DNA from: Hydractinia symbiolongicarpus | Taxonomy: Eukaryota > Cnidaria > Hydrozoa > Anthoathecata > Hydractiniidae | Reading direction: 5' to 3' | NCBI RefSeq assembly: GCF_029227915.1 | Contig: NC_079881.1 | Location: forward strand, 15,225,501-15,289,500 | Length of the DNA stretch: 64,000 nt | In this document: one piece after another, positions 52,706 through 63,234 of the stretch | How the letters are laid out: each line of letters opens with the position of its first letter | How positions within the stretch are numbered: the first letter of the stretch is position 1 | Program-made: the position numbers and the translations under genes | Notes under the pieces: generated by a model | What the model was told of the DNA's origin: nothing | The model's database searches: none | The model's input: only the letters and a program-made list of their open reading frames with translations

Positions 52706-53989
52706 TTAATATTCGACACTGTGAAAACGCCCATCTAAGATGTTCAGCTGAGCATCTTGAAGTAGGAAAACGTAGCATTTAATATCCCCCGTTGTTCCGT
52801 CTGCTTTCTTTGTCATATGCTAGTTTATACCGTCTGACAATCTCTGTAACGGCCTTCCGGAACCATGGAGACTATGATCAGGTGATGCTCGGAAATCAAC
52901 AAACAGGGCGTATCTCTCAGTAAAAAACTGCCCAATTGTCACCTTTGAATCGTGGCTACCGAATAAGTTTACGATCTGCTCGAGGTGATCTTTCGGGAGC
53001 ATGGCGTGCGTGTAGAGCTCATTAGTCTCACCCTCGACAGTGATCGATATTTTTTCAATCTTGGAGTTGTAGAAGACCTCGTTAGCGCCCGAGTAAGCCT
53101 TTACTTTCCCCGGATCTACGAACAATAATAAGACGCCTTTTAAACTTTTTGCTGAAGTATCAATTTGCAAATTGTAGCTGGTATCAGCCTTTTTTATCGT
53201 GACGACCTTGCTACGGAGTACCCTTTCATAGGGAAGCGCCAAACGACTATACCGTGACATCATAGCGCTCGCGAGACCCTCGTTATTAACCTTGTCAAAC
53301 TCTAGTGCGATATTAGTGATCTTGTACGCACTGTCTGCAGGCTTAGTTGCCGTATTTCCAACAGCTGGGGTACCGGCATCCTTTATAACGTCACCATATG
53401 ATGCAAAATGGATCACAAACTGTAACTTGTCGTGTAGCCCTGGCTGGTAGAACGGCAAGTCTCGTGTCAATTCAAACATTTTTCCTAGAGGAATACAAAA
53501 CGTGCTGCCATAAGCTGCGACGATCGCTTTTTCCTCATCCGTGCCTACATGATCAGTCGCTTTTACCTGTAGGGCGCGGATTGTACCGTCGTTCGGATTG
53601 ATCCCCTCTAGGATCAAGTTGTTTTCCCGATCAAACTTGGGCAACCATAGGTCCTTGTAGGTAGCGAGCACCCTGTAGTCGCTAATATTTTGCACCTCGT
53701 TGCCATTCAAAGTGATACGAACATTTTGCACCAAGGATTTACCTATATTGCTCACGATAGTGCGCTTTGTCTTTGTTCCCGTAAGTTCTAGATCGAAAAG
53801 TAGCTTGATACTACCTGGAAAAATTACATCGTTCTGCCCCATGTTGGGGATGTCAACATACAAGTCCTCGTTCTGATTGATCGTACTAGGCACATGACTT
53901 ACTTTTACACGCTGCTTCTTGCCTTTCAGACCCATCATTGTTTTAACCTCCGCGTAGGGATCGAGCTTAGTTCCGAATATGTTACTCAT
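52706..53989 (-). pseudogene. MCP: Major capsid protein, double jelly-roll (one late stop)
   Basis: 428 codons from ATG 53989 to TAA 52706, one frame, with a TAG at 52820 replacing a leucine codon of element A. It may still give a protein missing the last 38 residues. Motifs as in the A copy: DIPNMGQNDVIFPGSIKLLF, NIGKSLVQNVRITLNGNEVQ, YKDLWLPKFD. The last strand region (CYVFLLQDAQLNI) lies beyond the stop, so the shell protein would probably be defective. Confidence 0.87.
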
Positions 53990-54022
53990 GCTTTATTATT
54001 AGCTGATTTTCGTTTCAAATAA

Positions 54023-55282
54023 ATGCCGATTAATCCAATATACGAAGGAGACTACTTTACGCCAGAGGAAAACATTCCAGACGAGGATTTCAGTAGGCCT
54101 GATGCCAGCTCCACGCTAGCGCCAGATCAGGAGCAAGATCAGAGTCAATCCGGCTCAGCACGAGACACCACGACAAGGCAGAGGGAAGAGCTACTAAAAT
54201 CAAAAGTCGACGATCTTTACGAACACCTTGGTGAGGAGCTGGGGCAGCCAATCGCGAGATATTACAACGAGTTTGAGGCACGGGGAAACCAGCTTCTTTT
54301 CGATGGCATAGAGATCACGAAAAGGCATGGTGAATTGCGGAGCGTTGCCGAGATAAAAAGGAGGTTAGGTACTTATCGCTTGCGAGCCATGGGGTTTACC
54401 GACTATACTACACCAAACAAAGGCAGTAAGGTAATGGCTCAGAAACTCCTTAACGAGATTGTTCACGTTGAAGAGAAGGCCGATGATATCGAAATGATGC
54501 CGCTGCTCGAGAACGTCCTTGATGAAACGGAGAGCCTGATCGAAGAGACTCCCTTTGGCGCCAGCGAAGCGTTCACAGAGCGTGAAAGAAGAGGGCTCAA
54601 CCTCGAGCTTCAAACACTAAGGGGTAACCTGAAACACTTGAAAAGCAAGATGATCTTCTACGACAGCGAGATCGCCAAAACAGAAGCCAGGGTGAAAAGG
54701 CTTGAGACGAAGAAAGCTACACCTGGAGTATCAGAGGAACAGCAAACTATTTGGAACGAAGAAATTGCAAGGGCTAGGGAAGATCTAGAACGACTCCAAG
54801 ATCAAAAGGAAGCAGTACGAGAAGCACACGGTTTACTATCATCTGACACTCAGAGCCAACTGAAAGCAATTAAGGAAACGCTGATGAAAATCGCAGAAGA
54901 CGATAAATCTCTAACTGAAAAGCTTAGAATCTTGTTCAAGGAGCAAGAGATTACTATAGCAAGCTTCGTCTCGGCTGTTGGTCTACTGATTTCCACCATC
55001 GTACTCGCAGTTACAGGTGGTGGTTCCGCAACAGGCGCAGGAGGAAGTGCCGCTGGAAAAAAAGGTTTTATACAAAAACAGCTGGAAAGGCTTGGAAAAT
55101 TTTTGAAATACCTGGCAGGTAAGGCAGGTGCGGCGCTACCAGGGATTATTGGCACGGTTGTCTCGTTCTTTTTCAGAGTGGCTGCAAAAGTTGTCGAATA
55201 TGTAGCCAAGCATCTATACATGGCAATCGCTGCCGCTGCTGCTGCTTTTGTTGTGGCATATAAGAGAGGCAAGAAGTCGTAG
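54023..55282 (+). CDS. Gene H: coiled-coil protein with C-terminal membrane segments
   Basis: 419 residues, intact; the best reference for the broken A copy. Acidic N-terminus (1-60), helical region, charged coiled coil (~180-310: LELQTLRGNLKHLKSKMIFY, then EEIARAREDLERLQDQKEAV), a hydrophobic span at ~320-337, Gly-rich linker, amphipathic KQLERLGKFLKYL, then hydrophobic AGAALPGIIGTVVSFFF and an alanine-rich last span ending in KRGKKS. It is divergent from MCP, with caaataaATG at its start. A membrane-remodelling or structural role is inferred. The last span has a GCT/GCC alanine run. Confidence 0.72.
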   Translation: MPINPIYEGDYFTPEENIPDEDFSRPDASSTLAPDQEQDQSQSGSARDTTTRQREELLKSKVDDLYEHLGEELGQPIARYYNEFEARGNQLLFDGIEITKRHGELRSVAEIKRRLGTYRLRAMGFTDYTTPNKGSKVMAQKLLNEIVHVEEKADDIEMMPLLENVLDETESLIEETPFGASEAFTERERRGLNLELQTLRGNLKHLKSKMIFYDSEIAKTEARVKRLETKKATPGVSEEQQTIWNEEIARAREDLERLQDQKEAVREAHGLLSSDTQSQLKAIKETLMKIAEDDKSLTEKLRILFKEQEITIASFVSAVGLLISTIVLAVTGGGSATGAGGSAAGKKGFIQKQLERLGKFLKYLAGKAGAALPGIIGTVVSFFFRVAAKVVEYVAKHLYMAIAAAAAAFVVAYKRGKKS

Positions 55283-55287
55283 ATGAT

Positions 55288-55315
55288 CTAGTATGTTGAC
55301 AAAAAAACATATTAG
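55288..55315. terminator. Hairpin between convergent genes H and G
   Basis: CTAGTATGTT paired with AACATATTAG over an A-rich loop. Nearly the same sequence as the D/E hairpin of element A (23294-23321), so the signal has moved or been copied between gene junctions. Confidence 0.5.
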
Positions 55316-55319
55316 ACCT

Positions 55320-56483
55320 TTATTTAAGCCATAGATATGCTAAGATGAGACCTACCCCCACAGTAACCAAGGTGGCCTTGGTGTCCTTGTGAGGGTTTCC
55401 ATCTCCTAGACCTGACTGAGGTATCGGTGGCATCGACATCTTTTCAGACCCCCGAGTTAGGGCGGCACCACCCCTCGATATTTCTTGCCCAGGTGCTGAC
55501 CTGACTCGTTTTAAACCCCGAGGCTGTGTGGTAATGGGCTTGTTGTTTAGGTCTAGCCATATGCCAATCATCGCACTCGCCGGCGCAATCAAGATGTTGT
55601 TGTTATACCCCACAATTTTACCAATACGCAGGTTCATATCGGATGGTAGCATGTACACGTGGTGCATCACGGCAAAATTCACTGGGGTCCTGGCATATTG
55701 AAGCACCTTTTGAAACTCGGTGATATCGTGGCCTACGTTCTCCTCACGTTGTACCATGGCTTTGAATTTCTGTAGTAGTATCTGTCTCGCTGTGAAATTG
55801 TCAGCATCCAAACCTATAAGGGATGCCTTGGCATCAGCTTGGGACCCTAGTAGTAAAATCACGTAAACACGAATACTCTCGCTAAGCTTCCTCAGACCTT
55901 CCGATGTCAGGCCTTGGCTCGTAGGCATGATAAACTTGGCCCAATCACCATCTACTTGCGGCCACCATCTACCATTTGCGAGCGAGGACATGAGAGCTTT
56001 AAACTTGTACTGGGTGTTGGGGTCGGCACCATATTCACGACAAATCTGGGCATATCCAGATGTAGAGTAGGGGTTCTCGTATTGGGAAAAGCCGTCATTG
56101 TATGGCATGGGTACCTTCCTTCTCGCTAGGATACGCCGCATGTGGTAATAGACGTGGAATTTAAAGATACTGTTGATGAGAGGCACGGAGCCATTCAAGT
56201 GTTTGGCGGATATACCCAGGGCGATGCTAGCGCAATGACAAGCGAAATTAACTTGTATATTCCAGTAGCCAAGGGCTTGACCGGTCCAATTTACACTTAC
56301 GGGGTCGTTCAATAGGTTAGTGGGGACTTTTATTGGGTATTTCGTGAACATCGAAAAGGTCACGGGAATGTGTGATTCTGTAGAAACGTAGAGGTCTTGA
56401 TGCTCTAGATTAATTACACCGAGAGGCCATTCGCCTCTATTGGACTTGTATTTTGCCTTGTGGTTATAGCTATAAATGTTCAT
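55320..56483 (-). CDS. Gene G: variable virion-type protein
   Basis: 387 residues, intact. A conserved centre (GYWNIQVNFACHCASIALGI, then FKFHVYYHMRRIL), a segment HDITEFQKVLQYAR, MLPSDMNLRIGKIVGYNNN, a glycine/arginine-rich linker, and a final membrane span (ATLVTVGVGLILAYLWLK). Against the A copy only about a third of residues match, with the best match at MNIYSYN, the centre and the C-terminal span. Divergent from F across a perfect palindrome. A surface or attachment protein would fit such divergence (inference). Confidence 0.65.
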   Translation of the reverse strand: MNIYSYNHKAKYKSNRGEWPLGVINLEHQDLYVSTESHIPVTFSMFTKYPIKVPTNLLNDPVSVNWTGQALGYWNIQVNFACHCASIALGISAKHLNGSVPLINSIFKFHVYYHMRRILARRKVPMPYNDGFSQYENPYSTSGYAQICREYGADPNTQYKFKALMSSLANGRWWPQVDGDWAKFIMPTSQGLTSEGLRKLSESIRVYVILLLGSQADAKASLIGLDADNFTARQILLQKFKAMVQREENVGHDITEFQKVLQYARTPVNFAVMHHVYMLPSDMNLRIGKIVGYNNNILIAPASAMIGIWLDLNNKPITTQPRGLKRVRSAPGQEISRGGAALTRGSEKMSMPPIPQSGLGDGNPHKDTKATLVTVGVGLILAYLWLK

Positions 56484-56502
56484 GTTTCTTTAAAGAAACA
56501 TG
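56481..56502. promoter_or_regulatory. Perfect palindrome joining the two start codons of G and F
   Basis: The 16 bases GTTTCTTTAAAGAAAC lie between CAT (start of G, minus strand) and ATG (start of F, plus strand), so the 22-base unit including both start codons is a perfect palindrome. It presumably combines two divergent core promoters. Confidence 0.65.
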
Positions 56503-57169
56503 AGACAGCTGTATGTCACGGATATAGAGAAGCCCACGATTTTTGACGATTACCTAGGGCAGGACACGAGAATTGCCCTGAAATCAATAAGTATTCGACC
56601 TACGTGGCTGAATATTTACAGTAACAACGACTTCACCATCCGTAGGACAGGGCCTGATCAGACAGAAACTAGAATCGAAATTATGAATGGTCTATACAGG
56701 ATAGAGGATTTGGCAACCATCGTCAACAGTCAGGCAGGGGACAAGATTAAGCTGTTTGTCCTGAAAAATGGACTCTGTAAGCTTAGGGTTAGTGACGGGT
56801 ATACTGTGGTAATCCATCGAAAACTACAGGAGCTTATGGGGCTACCCTACGACCCTGCAAAAAAGTACTTTACCAAAGGCGACTATGACAGCTTCTACAA
56901 AACTGACGTGTACCAAAGATTGAGACTCGTTTGCCCCCAGCTGGATGAAGACGATTGCCTACTGGATGGGAAGAAATCAAAAATTCTTGCTTTGCTTCCC
57001 ACGAAAGAGTTAAACATGGGGAGATATGCTTACATGGAGTTTTGACACTCCAATCTACCTTCCTTTGAAAGGCTCAACAGACAGACTGGAGTTCATGCTG
57101 ACGGACGAGTATCATCGTGAAAAAAATGTTTCGTTCGTCGGAATTACGATGCATTTACTCATAGAATAA
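56500..57169 (+). pseudogene. Gene F: penton-like minor capsid candidate (late frameshift)
   Basis: Open for 181 codons, then a net 2-base loss near 57020 puts the conserved end (IYLPLKGSTDRLEFMLTDE, FVGITMHLL) in another frame, ending TAA at 57167 just before gene E's ATG. The N-terminal 180 residues are ~93 percent identical to the A copy and retain the tyrosines that are stops there. Confidence 0.58.
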
Positions 57170-57811
57170 ATGGCAGATATGAAGCTTTACCCAACTTTGC
57201 CGCCAAGTGCGCCTGAGCAGGAGCCTGAAGAAAGTCAGGTCTACAGACTAAAAAAGATCGAAGAAATTGAGCAGTACCTGCGGTCTGAGATCAAAGAGAG
57301 AGAAAAACTCTACAAAAAGTTCAAGCTTTGGGGGATGGGGCTTCGGTATGCTGATCATGGCATGATTGCTGTTACTGTCATCACCTCCGCAGCAGGTATT
57401 GCCACGCTTGCAACCGGATTCGGAGCCCCCATAGCAATTGGTCTTGAAGCCGCGGCTCTTGCAGTGGGCATGGGCCAAGTAGGTCTCAAGAATGCCTCGA
57501 AGCGACTAGAGCACAAGGTGCACAAGCACGAATGCATCAAACTCCTGGCAGAGTCGAAGCTAGACACTGTATACGATAAGATTTCCAGAGCGATCCAAGA
57601 TGGTACAATTTCAGACTACGAGTTTACATGGATCATGCAGGAGAAGCAACGCTACATGTTGCTGAAGGAGCAGATCCGACAACGAACGAAAAAAGCTGTG
57701 AAATCCATCAACGAGAATAAACGCGCAGAGTTGGTGGCACAAGGCAGGCAAGAAGCCAAAGATGAAATTTTGAAAAAACTTCAATCTGCGCAGTATGCCA
57801 GCGCTACTTAG
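57170..57811 (+). CDS. Gene E: membrane-hairpin protein with LYPTL and PSAP
   Basis: 213 residues. N-terminal tail with LYPTL (6-10) and PSAP (12-15), acidic stretch, helix (KIEEIEQYLRSEIKEREKLY), a hairpin of two hydrophobic stretches (MIAVTVITSAAGIATLATGF and APIAIGLEAAALAVGMGQVG), then a helical charged domain (HECIKLLAESKLDTVYDKIS, RAIQDGTISDYEFTWIMQEK). The frame ends SATstop, but the next bases code PPAY (57817-57828) in another frame, matching the C-terminus of element A, so the last ~10 codons were cut by a small indel. A hairpin topology would put both late-domain tails on the same membrane side (inference). Confidence 0.72.
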   Translation: MADMKLYPTLPPSAPEQEPEESQVYRLKKIEEIEQYLRSEIKEREKLYKKFKLWGMGLRYADHGMIAVTVITSAAGIATLATGFGAPIAIGLEAAALAVGMGQVGLKNASKRLEHKVHKHECIKLLAESKLDTVYDKISRAIQDGTISDYEFTWIMQEKQRYMLLKEQIRQRTKKAVKSINENKRAELVAQGRQEAKDEILKKLQSAQYASAT

Positions 57812-57833
57812 AGTCCCCACCTGCTTATTCGCA

Positions 57834-57863
57834 GATCTAGTGTATTATTCAAAACACTAGATC
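57834..57863. terminator. Hairpin between convergent genes E and D
   Basis: GATCTAGTGT/ACACTAGATC, a perfect 10-bp stem with a 10-base loop, 3 bases from the D stop codon. Confidence 0.6.
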
Positions 57864-57865
57864 AC

Positions 57866-58138
57866 CTACACAATCTCGATCACTTCTCCCGTATCTTGAT
57901 CTATGAGCAAGTCGCCATCATGTACGACACGTCGCTGTTTTTTAGCGAGATCCCTCAAATATTATTTAAGATTTTTCTCCCATGCAATTTTAGCACAAGG
58001 CTCGCAGTACGGTCCGTCCGTTTGTGTCAACGCATCCTTATACTTGACTTTGCGTATGGCTTCGACAAGGTCTACTCGCTTCAACGTAGAGTACCCCTTG
58101 AGACCGAAGGCTTTAGCTTCTTGTCGCAGTTTGTCCAT
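57866..58138 (-). pseudogene. Gene D: Rho-N/SAP-like protein (one stop)
   Basis: 91 codons from ATG 58138 to TAG 57866 in one frame, with a TAA after KNLK (glutamine in element A). It retains MDKLRQEAKAFGLKGYSTLK and a PYCEPCAK pair. Its upstream sequence goes straight to the gene B hairpin, so gene C is missing here. Confidence 0.6.
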
Positions 58139-58171
58139 TTGTTTATGTGAACAGCGCCAGGCTTTCGTTAT

Positions 58172-58197
58172 TTTTGTGACTGTCTCCAGTCACAAAA
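58172..58197. terminator. Hairpin after gene B
   Basis: TTTTGTGACTG-tctc-CAGTCACAAAA: the same stem as 22743-22768. Confidence 0.6.
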
Positions 58198-58207
58198 GAT
58201 TACTTTT

Positions 58208-58528
58208 TTAGTTCTCCACTTCCACAAGGTCGTAATCATAGTAAAATTGACCAGGATTCTTCGTAGATTGTTTCTTTCCCAGTGATTTGATGAACATCTG
58301 ACCTGTTTGACCTATCAAAGCTTCTCTCAGTACACTCGTTGCCCATGCTTGAAATCGTTCACCATCGTAATCGATCAATGTGATGACAGTTGCATCACCA
58401 TTTTTAGTCTTGATCTCTTCAACATACTCAATTTTGAATATGATTCCAGTGGGAACATCACGCCACTTCATAATGCTCTCGTGTTCTGATTTCAAGGCAT
58501 CAAATTGTTCTGCAGATAGGAAAGGCAT
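58208..58528 (-). CDS. Gene B: small conserved protein, OB-fold-like
   Basis: 106 residues, intact. About 95 percent identical to 22364-22705 until the last residues (LVEVEN here). The start follows ctataataaagagATG. Family not recognised. Confidence 0.65.
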   Translation of the reverse strand: MPFLSAEQFDALKSEHESIMKWRDVPTGIIFKIEYVEEIKTKNGDATVITLIDYDGERFQAWATSVLREALIGQTGQMFIKSLGKKQSTKNPGQFYYDYDLVEVEN

Positions 58529-58577
58529 CTCTTTATTATAGATTTTTACACCTCAACCAGGATCAAAATACTGGACA

Positions 58578-59545
58578 TTACATCCATAATTTAGATATCT
58601 CGCGCTTTTCTTCCTCATCTACACACCAATTCCAAAATCGATCCGGATGCCACGCCACTGGCAGTACCTCATTCCATAGTTTTGCATAAAAATTACGCTT
58701 GTGATGATGCCGCAGCAATTCATCATGAATGACATCAAAACCACGCAGCAATACAACAATCTCGCTGTGACCATTGCGAGCTGCAAGTCTCATGGCCCAA
58801 TCAAAGTATGTCGCACCCCACTCTTTGCACATCTTAACAATCTCAATGTGACCATTGCCAGCTGCATTAAGAATGGCCCAATTAAACTCTGTCGCACCCC
58901 AGTCTTTGCACAGCTTAATAATCTCGATGTGACCATTGACAGCTGCACGTTTCATGGCCCAATCAAAGTCTGTCGCACCCCACTCTTTGAACATCTTAAC
59001 AATCTCGATGTGACCATTTCAGCTGCAAGGTTCATGGCCCAATCAAAATCTGTCGTACCCCACTCTTTGCACAGTTTAACAGTTTCAATGTGACCATTTT
59101 CAGCTGTACGTTTCATGGCCCAATCAAAGTCTGTCACACCCCACTCTTTGAACATCTTAACAATCTCGATGTGACCATTGACAGCTGCACTTTCTAGAGC
59201 CCAATTAAAGTCTGTCGCACCCCACTCTTTGAACATCTTAACAATCTCAATGTGGCCATTTTCAGCTGCAAGACTCATGACCCAATCAAAATCTGTCGCA
59301 CCCCACTCTTTGCATAGTTTAACAATCTCGATGTGACCATTGACAGCTGCACTTTCTAGAGCCCAATTAAAGTCTGTCGCACCCCACTCTTTGAACATCT
59401 TAACAGTCTCAATGTGACCATTTTCAGCTGCACGTTTCATGGCCCAATCAAAGTCTGTCACACCCCACTCTTTGAACATCTTAACAATCTCAATGTGACC
59501 ATTTTCAGCTGGAAGTTCCATGATTGTATTCTTAAACCAACTCAT
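58578..59545 (-). pseudogene. Gene A: ankyrin-type repeat protein (one-base frameshift)
   Basis: Starts MSWFKNTIM in the TIR and goes directly into repeats: about nine 27-residue units against six in element A (examples: NGHIEIVKMFKEWGVTDFDW, NGHIEIIKLCKDWGATEFNW). A T missing near 59017 (ccatttcagc versus ccattttcagc in the other units) shifts the frame after unit six. The C-terminal domain is complete (HPDRFWNWCVDEEEKREISK). The 81-bp units have clearly expanded and contracted. The TIR-coded N-terminal region present in A is cut to ~10 residues here. Confidence 0.78.
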
Positions 59546-59845
59546 TTCTCTTTATTATAAGTACATTTAGACTTTAACTAACAGCGGTCGCAATTTGCGT
59601 AGGGATTTTCCCTTTCTATTCAAACAGATTTGCGCGTTTGTTGATGTCAGCAGTTTTGTCGAGTGCCGTCATTTTTGATGATGTCAGCAAATTTGTTGGA
59701 TATCACGTGACTTGTTTACTCATTTGAGGTATGATAAAATCTGTGACGTCACAGATTTTTTAGGGGGTCTAAAAGCAGCGTTTTTTAATGGGGGTTTGAC
59801 CGTTGAAAACCTAAACTGTACTCATGAGGGTGTACTACTCTAGCT
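59523..59845. repeat. Element B right terminal inverted repeat
   Basis: Inverted match of 41815-42137. TGACGTCA at 59744-59751, the E-box, the TATAATAAA motif and the start of the ankyrin gene. It ends CTACTCTAGCT at 59845, followed by GACTC. Confidence 0.92.
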
Positions 59846-59850
59846 GACTC

Positions 59851-62800
59851 CTTATTAGGCCGTAAAAAGCCATATTACAGGCTTTAAAGTCCTGTGCAAG
59901 TAGTTAGCAGCGTTCTCACAGCCTGGCGCACAGGAAAACGACTTAATACTTGGTAGTCCATTGAGATAGAAAGTAATAGGCCGATGGCCAATTGTCTTGG
60001 CTCGTGCAGGCACGTGACTTACGTGTAGTCTCCTCATTATGCCGTAAAAGGAGATAATACACACTTTAAAGGCCTGTCCACGTAGTTAGGAACGTTTTTA
60101 GAGCCTGGCGCTCTAGAAAACAACTTAACACATCGTAGACCATTAAGATTAAATAGAATAGACCGATGGCAACTTTTCTGGGGTCATGGAATCACGTGAT
60201 TTAAACGTAGAGTTTATATTCGCCCGTAAACGGCCATACTAGGCGATTTCAGGGCCTATGCACGTAGTTAGCAACGTACTTGGAGACTGATGGCCATAAT
60301 GAAGGCCATAACACAGGCTTTAAAGGCCTGTAGACAAAGTTAGCAGCGTTCTTGCAGCCTGGCGCTCAAGAAAACGACTTCAGACATCGTAGTCCGTTAA
60401 AATGAAAAGGAATAGACTGATGGCCTCTGTCTGTGCTAGTGGAACTCCCTGATTAAGTGTAGTCTCCTTATTAGGCCATAAGAGGGCGTATTACACGCTT
60501 TAAAGGTCTGTTTACGTAGTTAAATACTTTTTCCTAGCGTGGCGCTCAAAAAAACCACCTAATACATCGTAGACCATTGAAGTTAAAAGGACTAGACCAA
60601 TGGCCACTTGTTTTGGCTCGTGGAACTCCCCGACTTACGTGTATCCCCATATTAGGCCTTAAATGGTCATATTGCAGGCCTTAAAGGCCTGTGCACGTAT
60701 TTAGCAGCGTTCTTGGAGCCTGGCGCACAAGAAAACGACTTAATGCTTCATAGTCCGTGGAGATTGAAGGAACTAGGCCGGTGGCCGCTTGTCTGTGCTT
60801 GTGGAACTCCCCGACTTACGTGTATGCCCCGTATTAGGCCTTAAAAGGCCATATTGCAGGCCTTAAAGGCCTCCCCACGTAGTTTGCAGCGTTCATAGAT
60901 CCTGGCGCTCAAGAAAACAAATTAGTTCATCGTAGTCCATGGAGATTGAAAGGACTAGGCCGATTACCTCCTGTTTCTGCTCGTGGAACTCCCTCACTTA
61001 CTGTGGCCCCCCATTAGGCCGTAAAAGGCCGTATTACACGCATTAAGGGTCTGTCCACGTAGTTAGGAACGTTTTCAGAGCCCGGCGCTCAAGAAAACGA
61101 CTTAATACATCGTAGTCCATTGAGATTGAAAGGAATGGACCGATAGCAACTTGTCTGTGCTCGTAAAACCGCGTTGATAACTTGTAGTCTCTGTAATAGC
61201 CCGTAAAAGACCATATTACAGAGTTTAAAGGCCTGCCACCGTAGTTAGCAGCGTTCTTAGAGCCTTCCGCTCTGGAAAACAACTTAATGCTTCGTAGTTT
61301 ATTGACATTTAAAAAAATAGACTGATGGACACTTGTCTGGGCTCGTGAAACCACATGGTTCACGTGAAGACTCTATATGAGGCTGTATAAGGCCATATTA
61401 CAGGCTTGAAAGGACTGTGAACGTAGTTAGATACGTTTATAAAGTCTGGCGCTCAAGAAAACGATCTAATTCATCGTAGTCTATTAGAATTGAAAGGAAT
61501 AGACCGGTGGCCACTTGTCTGGGCTCGTGGAACTCCCGATTTACGTGTATTAGGCCCTAAAAGCACCCATTGCAGGCCTTAAAGGCCTGTGCACGTAGTT
61601 AGCAGCGTTGTTGGAGCCTGGCGCACAGAAAAACTACTTCATGATTCGTAGTCCATTGAGATTGAAAGGAATAGACCGATGGCCACTTGTCTGGGCTCGT
61701 GGAACCACGTTCATCACGTGCAGTCTCCAAATTAGGCCATAAATGGACATATTACACGTTTTAAACGACTGTGCACGTCGTTAGCAGCGTTCTTAGAGCC
61801 TGGCGCACAGGAAAACGACTTAATGCTGCATAGTCCATGGAGATTGAAAGGAATAGACCGATGGCAAATTGTCTGTTCTTGTGGAAACACGTGGTTCGCG
61901 TGTAGTCTCCTTATTAGGCCGTAAAAGTCCGTATTACACGCATTAAAGGTCTGTCCATGTAATTAGGAACGTTCTCAGAGCCTGGCGCTCTAAAAACCAC
62001 TTAATGCATCGTAGTGCGTTGAGATTGAAAGGAATAGACCGATGGCAACTTGTTTGTGCTCGTGGAACGACGTTGATTACATGTAGTTTCTATGTTAGAC
62101 CGTGAAAGGCCATATTAGAGGCTTTAAAGGCCGGCGCACGTTGTTAGCAGCGTTCTTAAAGCTGGTGCTTAAGAAAATAACCTAATGCTTCGTAGTCCAT
62201 TGAGATTTAAAAGAATAGACTGATGGCCACTTGCCTGGGCTCATGGAACCGCATGGTTCACGTTTAGGCTCTATATTAGGCTGTGAAAGGCCATATTACA
62301 GGCCTGAAAGGACTGTGTACGTAGTTAGATGTGTTCATAGAACCTGGCGATCAAGAAAACGACTTAATACATCGTAGTCTATTTAAATTGAAAGGAATAG
62401 AGCGATGGCCACTTGTCTTGGCTCGTAGAACCCGCTGGTTCACGTGTAGCCTAATTTTTAGACCATAAAAGGACATATTACACACTTTAAAGGCCTGTAC
62501 GCAGTTATCAGCGTTCTTGCAGCCCGCCGCTCTGGAAAAGAACTTAATGCTTCATATTCCATTGAGATTTAAGGGAATAGACTGATGGCCACTTACTCTA
62601 GGCTCGTGGAACCACCTGGTTTACGTGTAGTCTCCTTATTACGCTGTAAAAGGCCATATTACACACTTTAAAAGCCTGTGCACGTATTTATCAGCGTTCT
62701 TAAACCCTGGTGCTTAAGGAAACGACTTAATACATCGTAGTCCATTATGATTGAAAGGACTAGATCGATGGTCACTTGTCTGGGCTCGTGGAACCACGAT

Positions 62801-63230
62801 ATTTACGTGTAGTCTCCTTATTAGGCCGTAAAAGACCATATTACACACTTTAAAGGCCTGTGCACGTGTTTGGCGGCGTTCTTAGGGCTGGTGCTTAAGG
62901 AAACGACTTAATATATCGTAGTCCGTTAAGATTAAAAGGATTACACCGATGGCCACTTGTTTGGGCTCGTGGAACCACGTGGTTCACGTGTACTCTCCTT
63001 ATTACGTTGTAAAAGGCCATATTACACATTTTAACGGCCTGTGCACGTCTTTAACAGCGTTCTTAAAGCTGGTGCTTAAGAAAATGACTTAATACATCGT
63101 AGTCCGTTAAGATTAAAAGGACTAGGCCGATGACCACTTGTTTAAGCTCGTGGAACCACGTGGTTCACGTGTAGTCTCCTTAATAGGCCGTAAAACGCAA
63201 TATTACCCACTTTAAAGGCCTGTGTATGTA
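59851..63230. repeat. ~181-bp satellite array, right block
   Basis: About 18-19 diverged monomers, some with indels (for example near 60290 and 61545) and palindromic 'aggccttaaaggcct' variants. It ends inside or beside the transposase remnant at ~63230. No gene or other element seen. Confidence 0.92.
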
Positions 63231-63234
63231 ATAC

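Larger units (their letters stand above)
41815..59845. mobile_element. Polinton/Maverick (adintovirus-like) element B
   Basis: An 18.0-kb element with TIRs AGCTAGAGTAGTACACC...reverse complement. It is flanked by GACTC at 41810-41814 and 59846-59850; its removal restores the satellite text tagactccttattaggcc. The same gene set as element A is in reverse orientation, minus gene C, with an extra ORF at 48233-48463. Intact: S, ATPase, M, BRO, J, H, G, B. Nearly intact: E, and the MCP with one stop. Broken: polymerase, HNH, Q, P, O, integrase, F, D, ankyrin. Several breaks are in homopolymers (G10, A7, T3/T4), so a few could be assembly errors. Confidence 0.93.
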
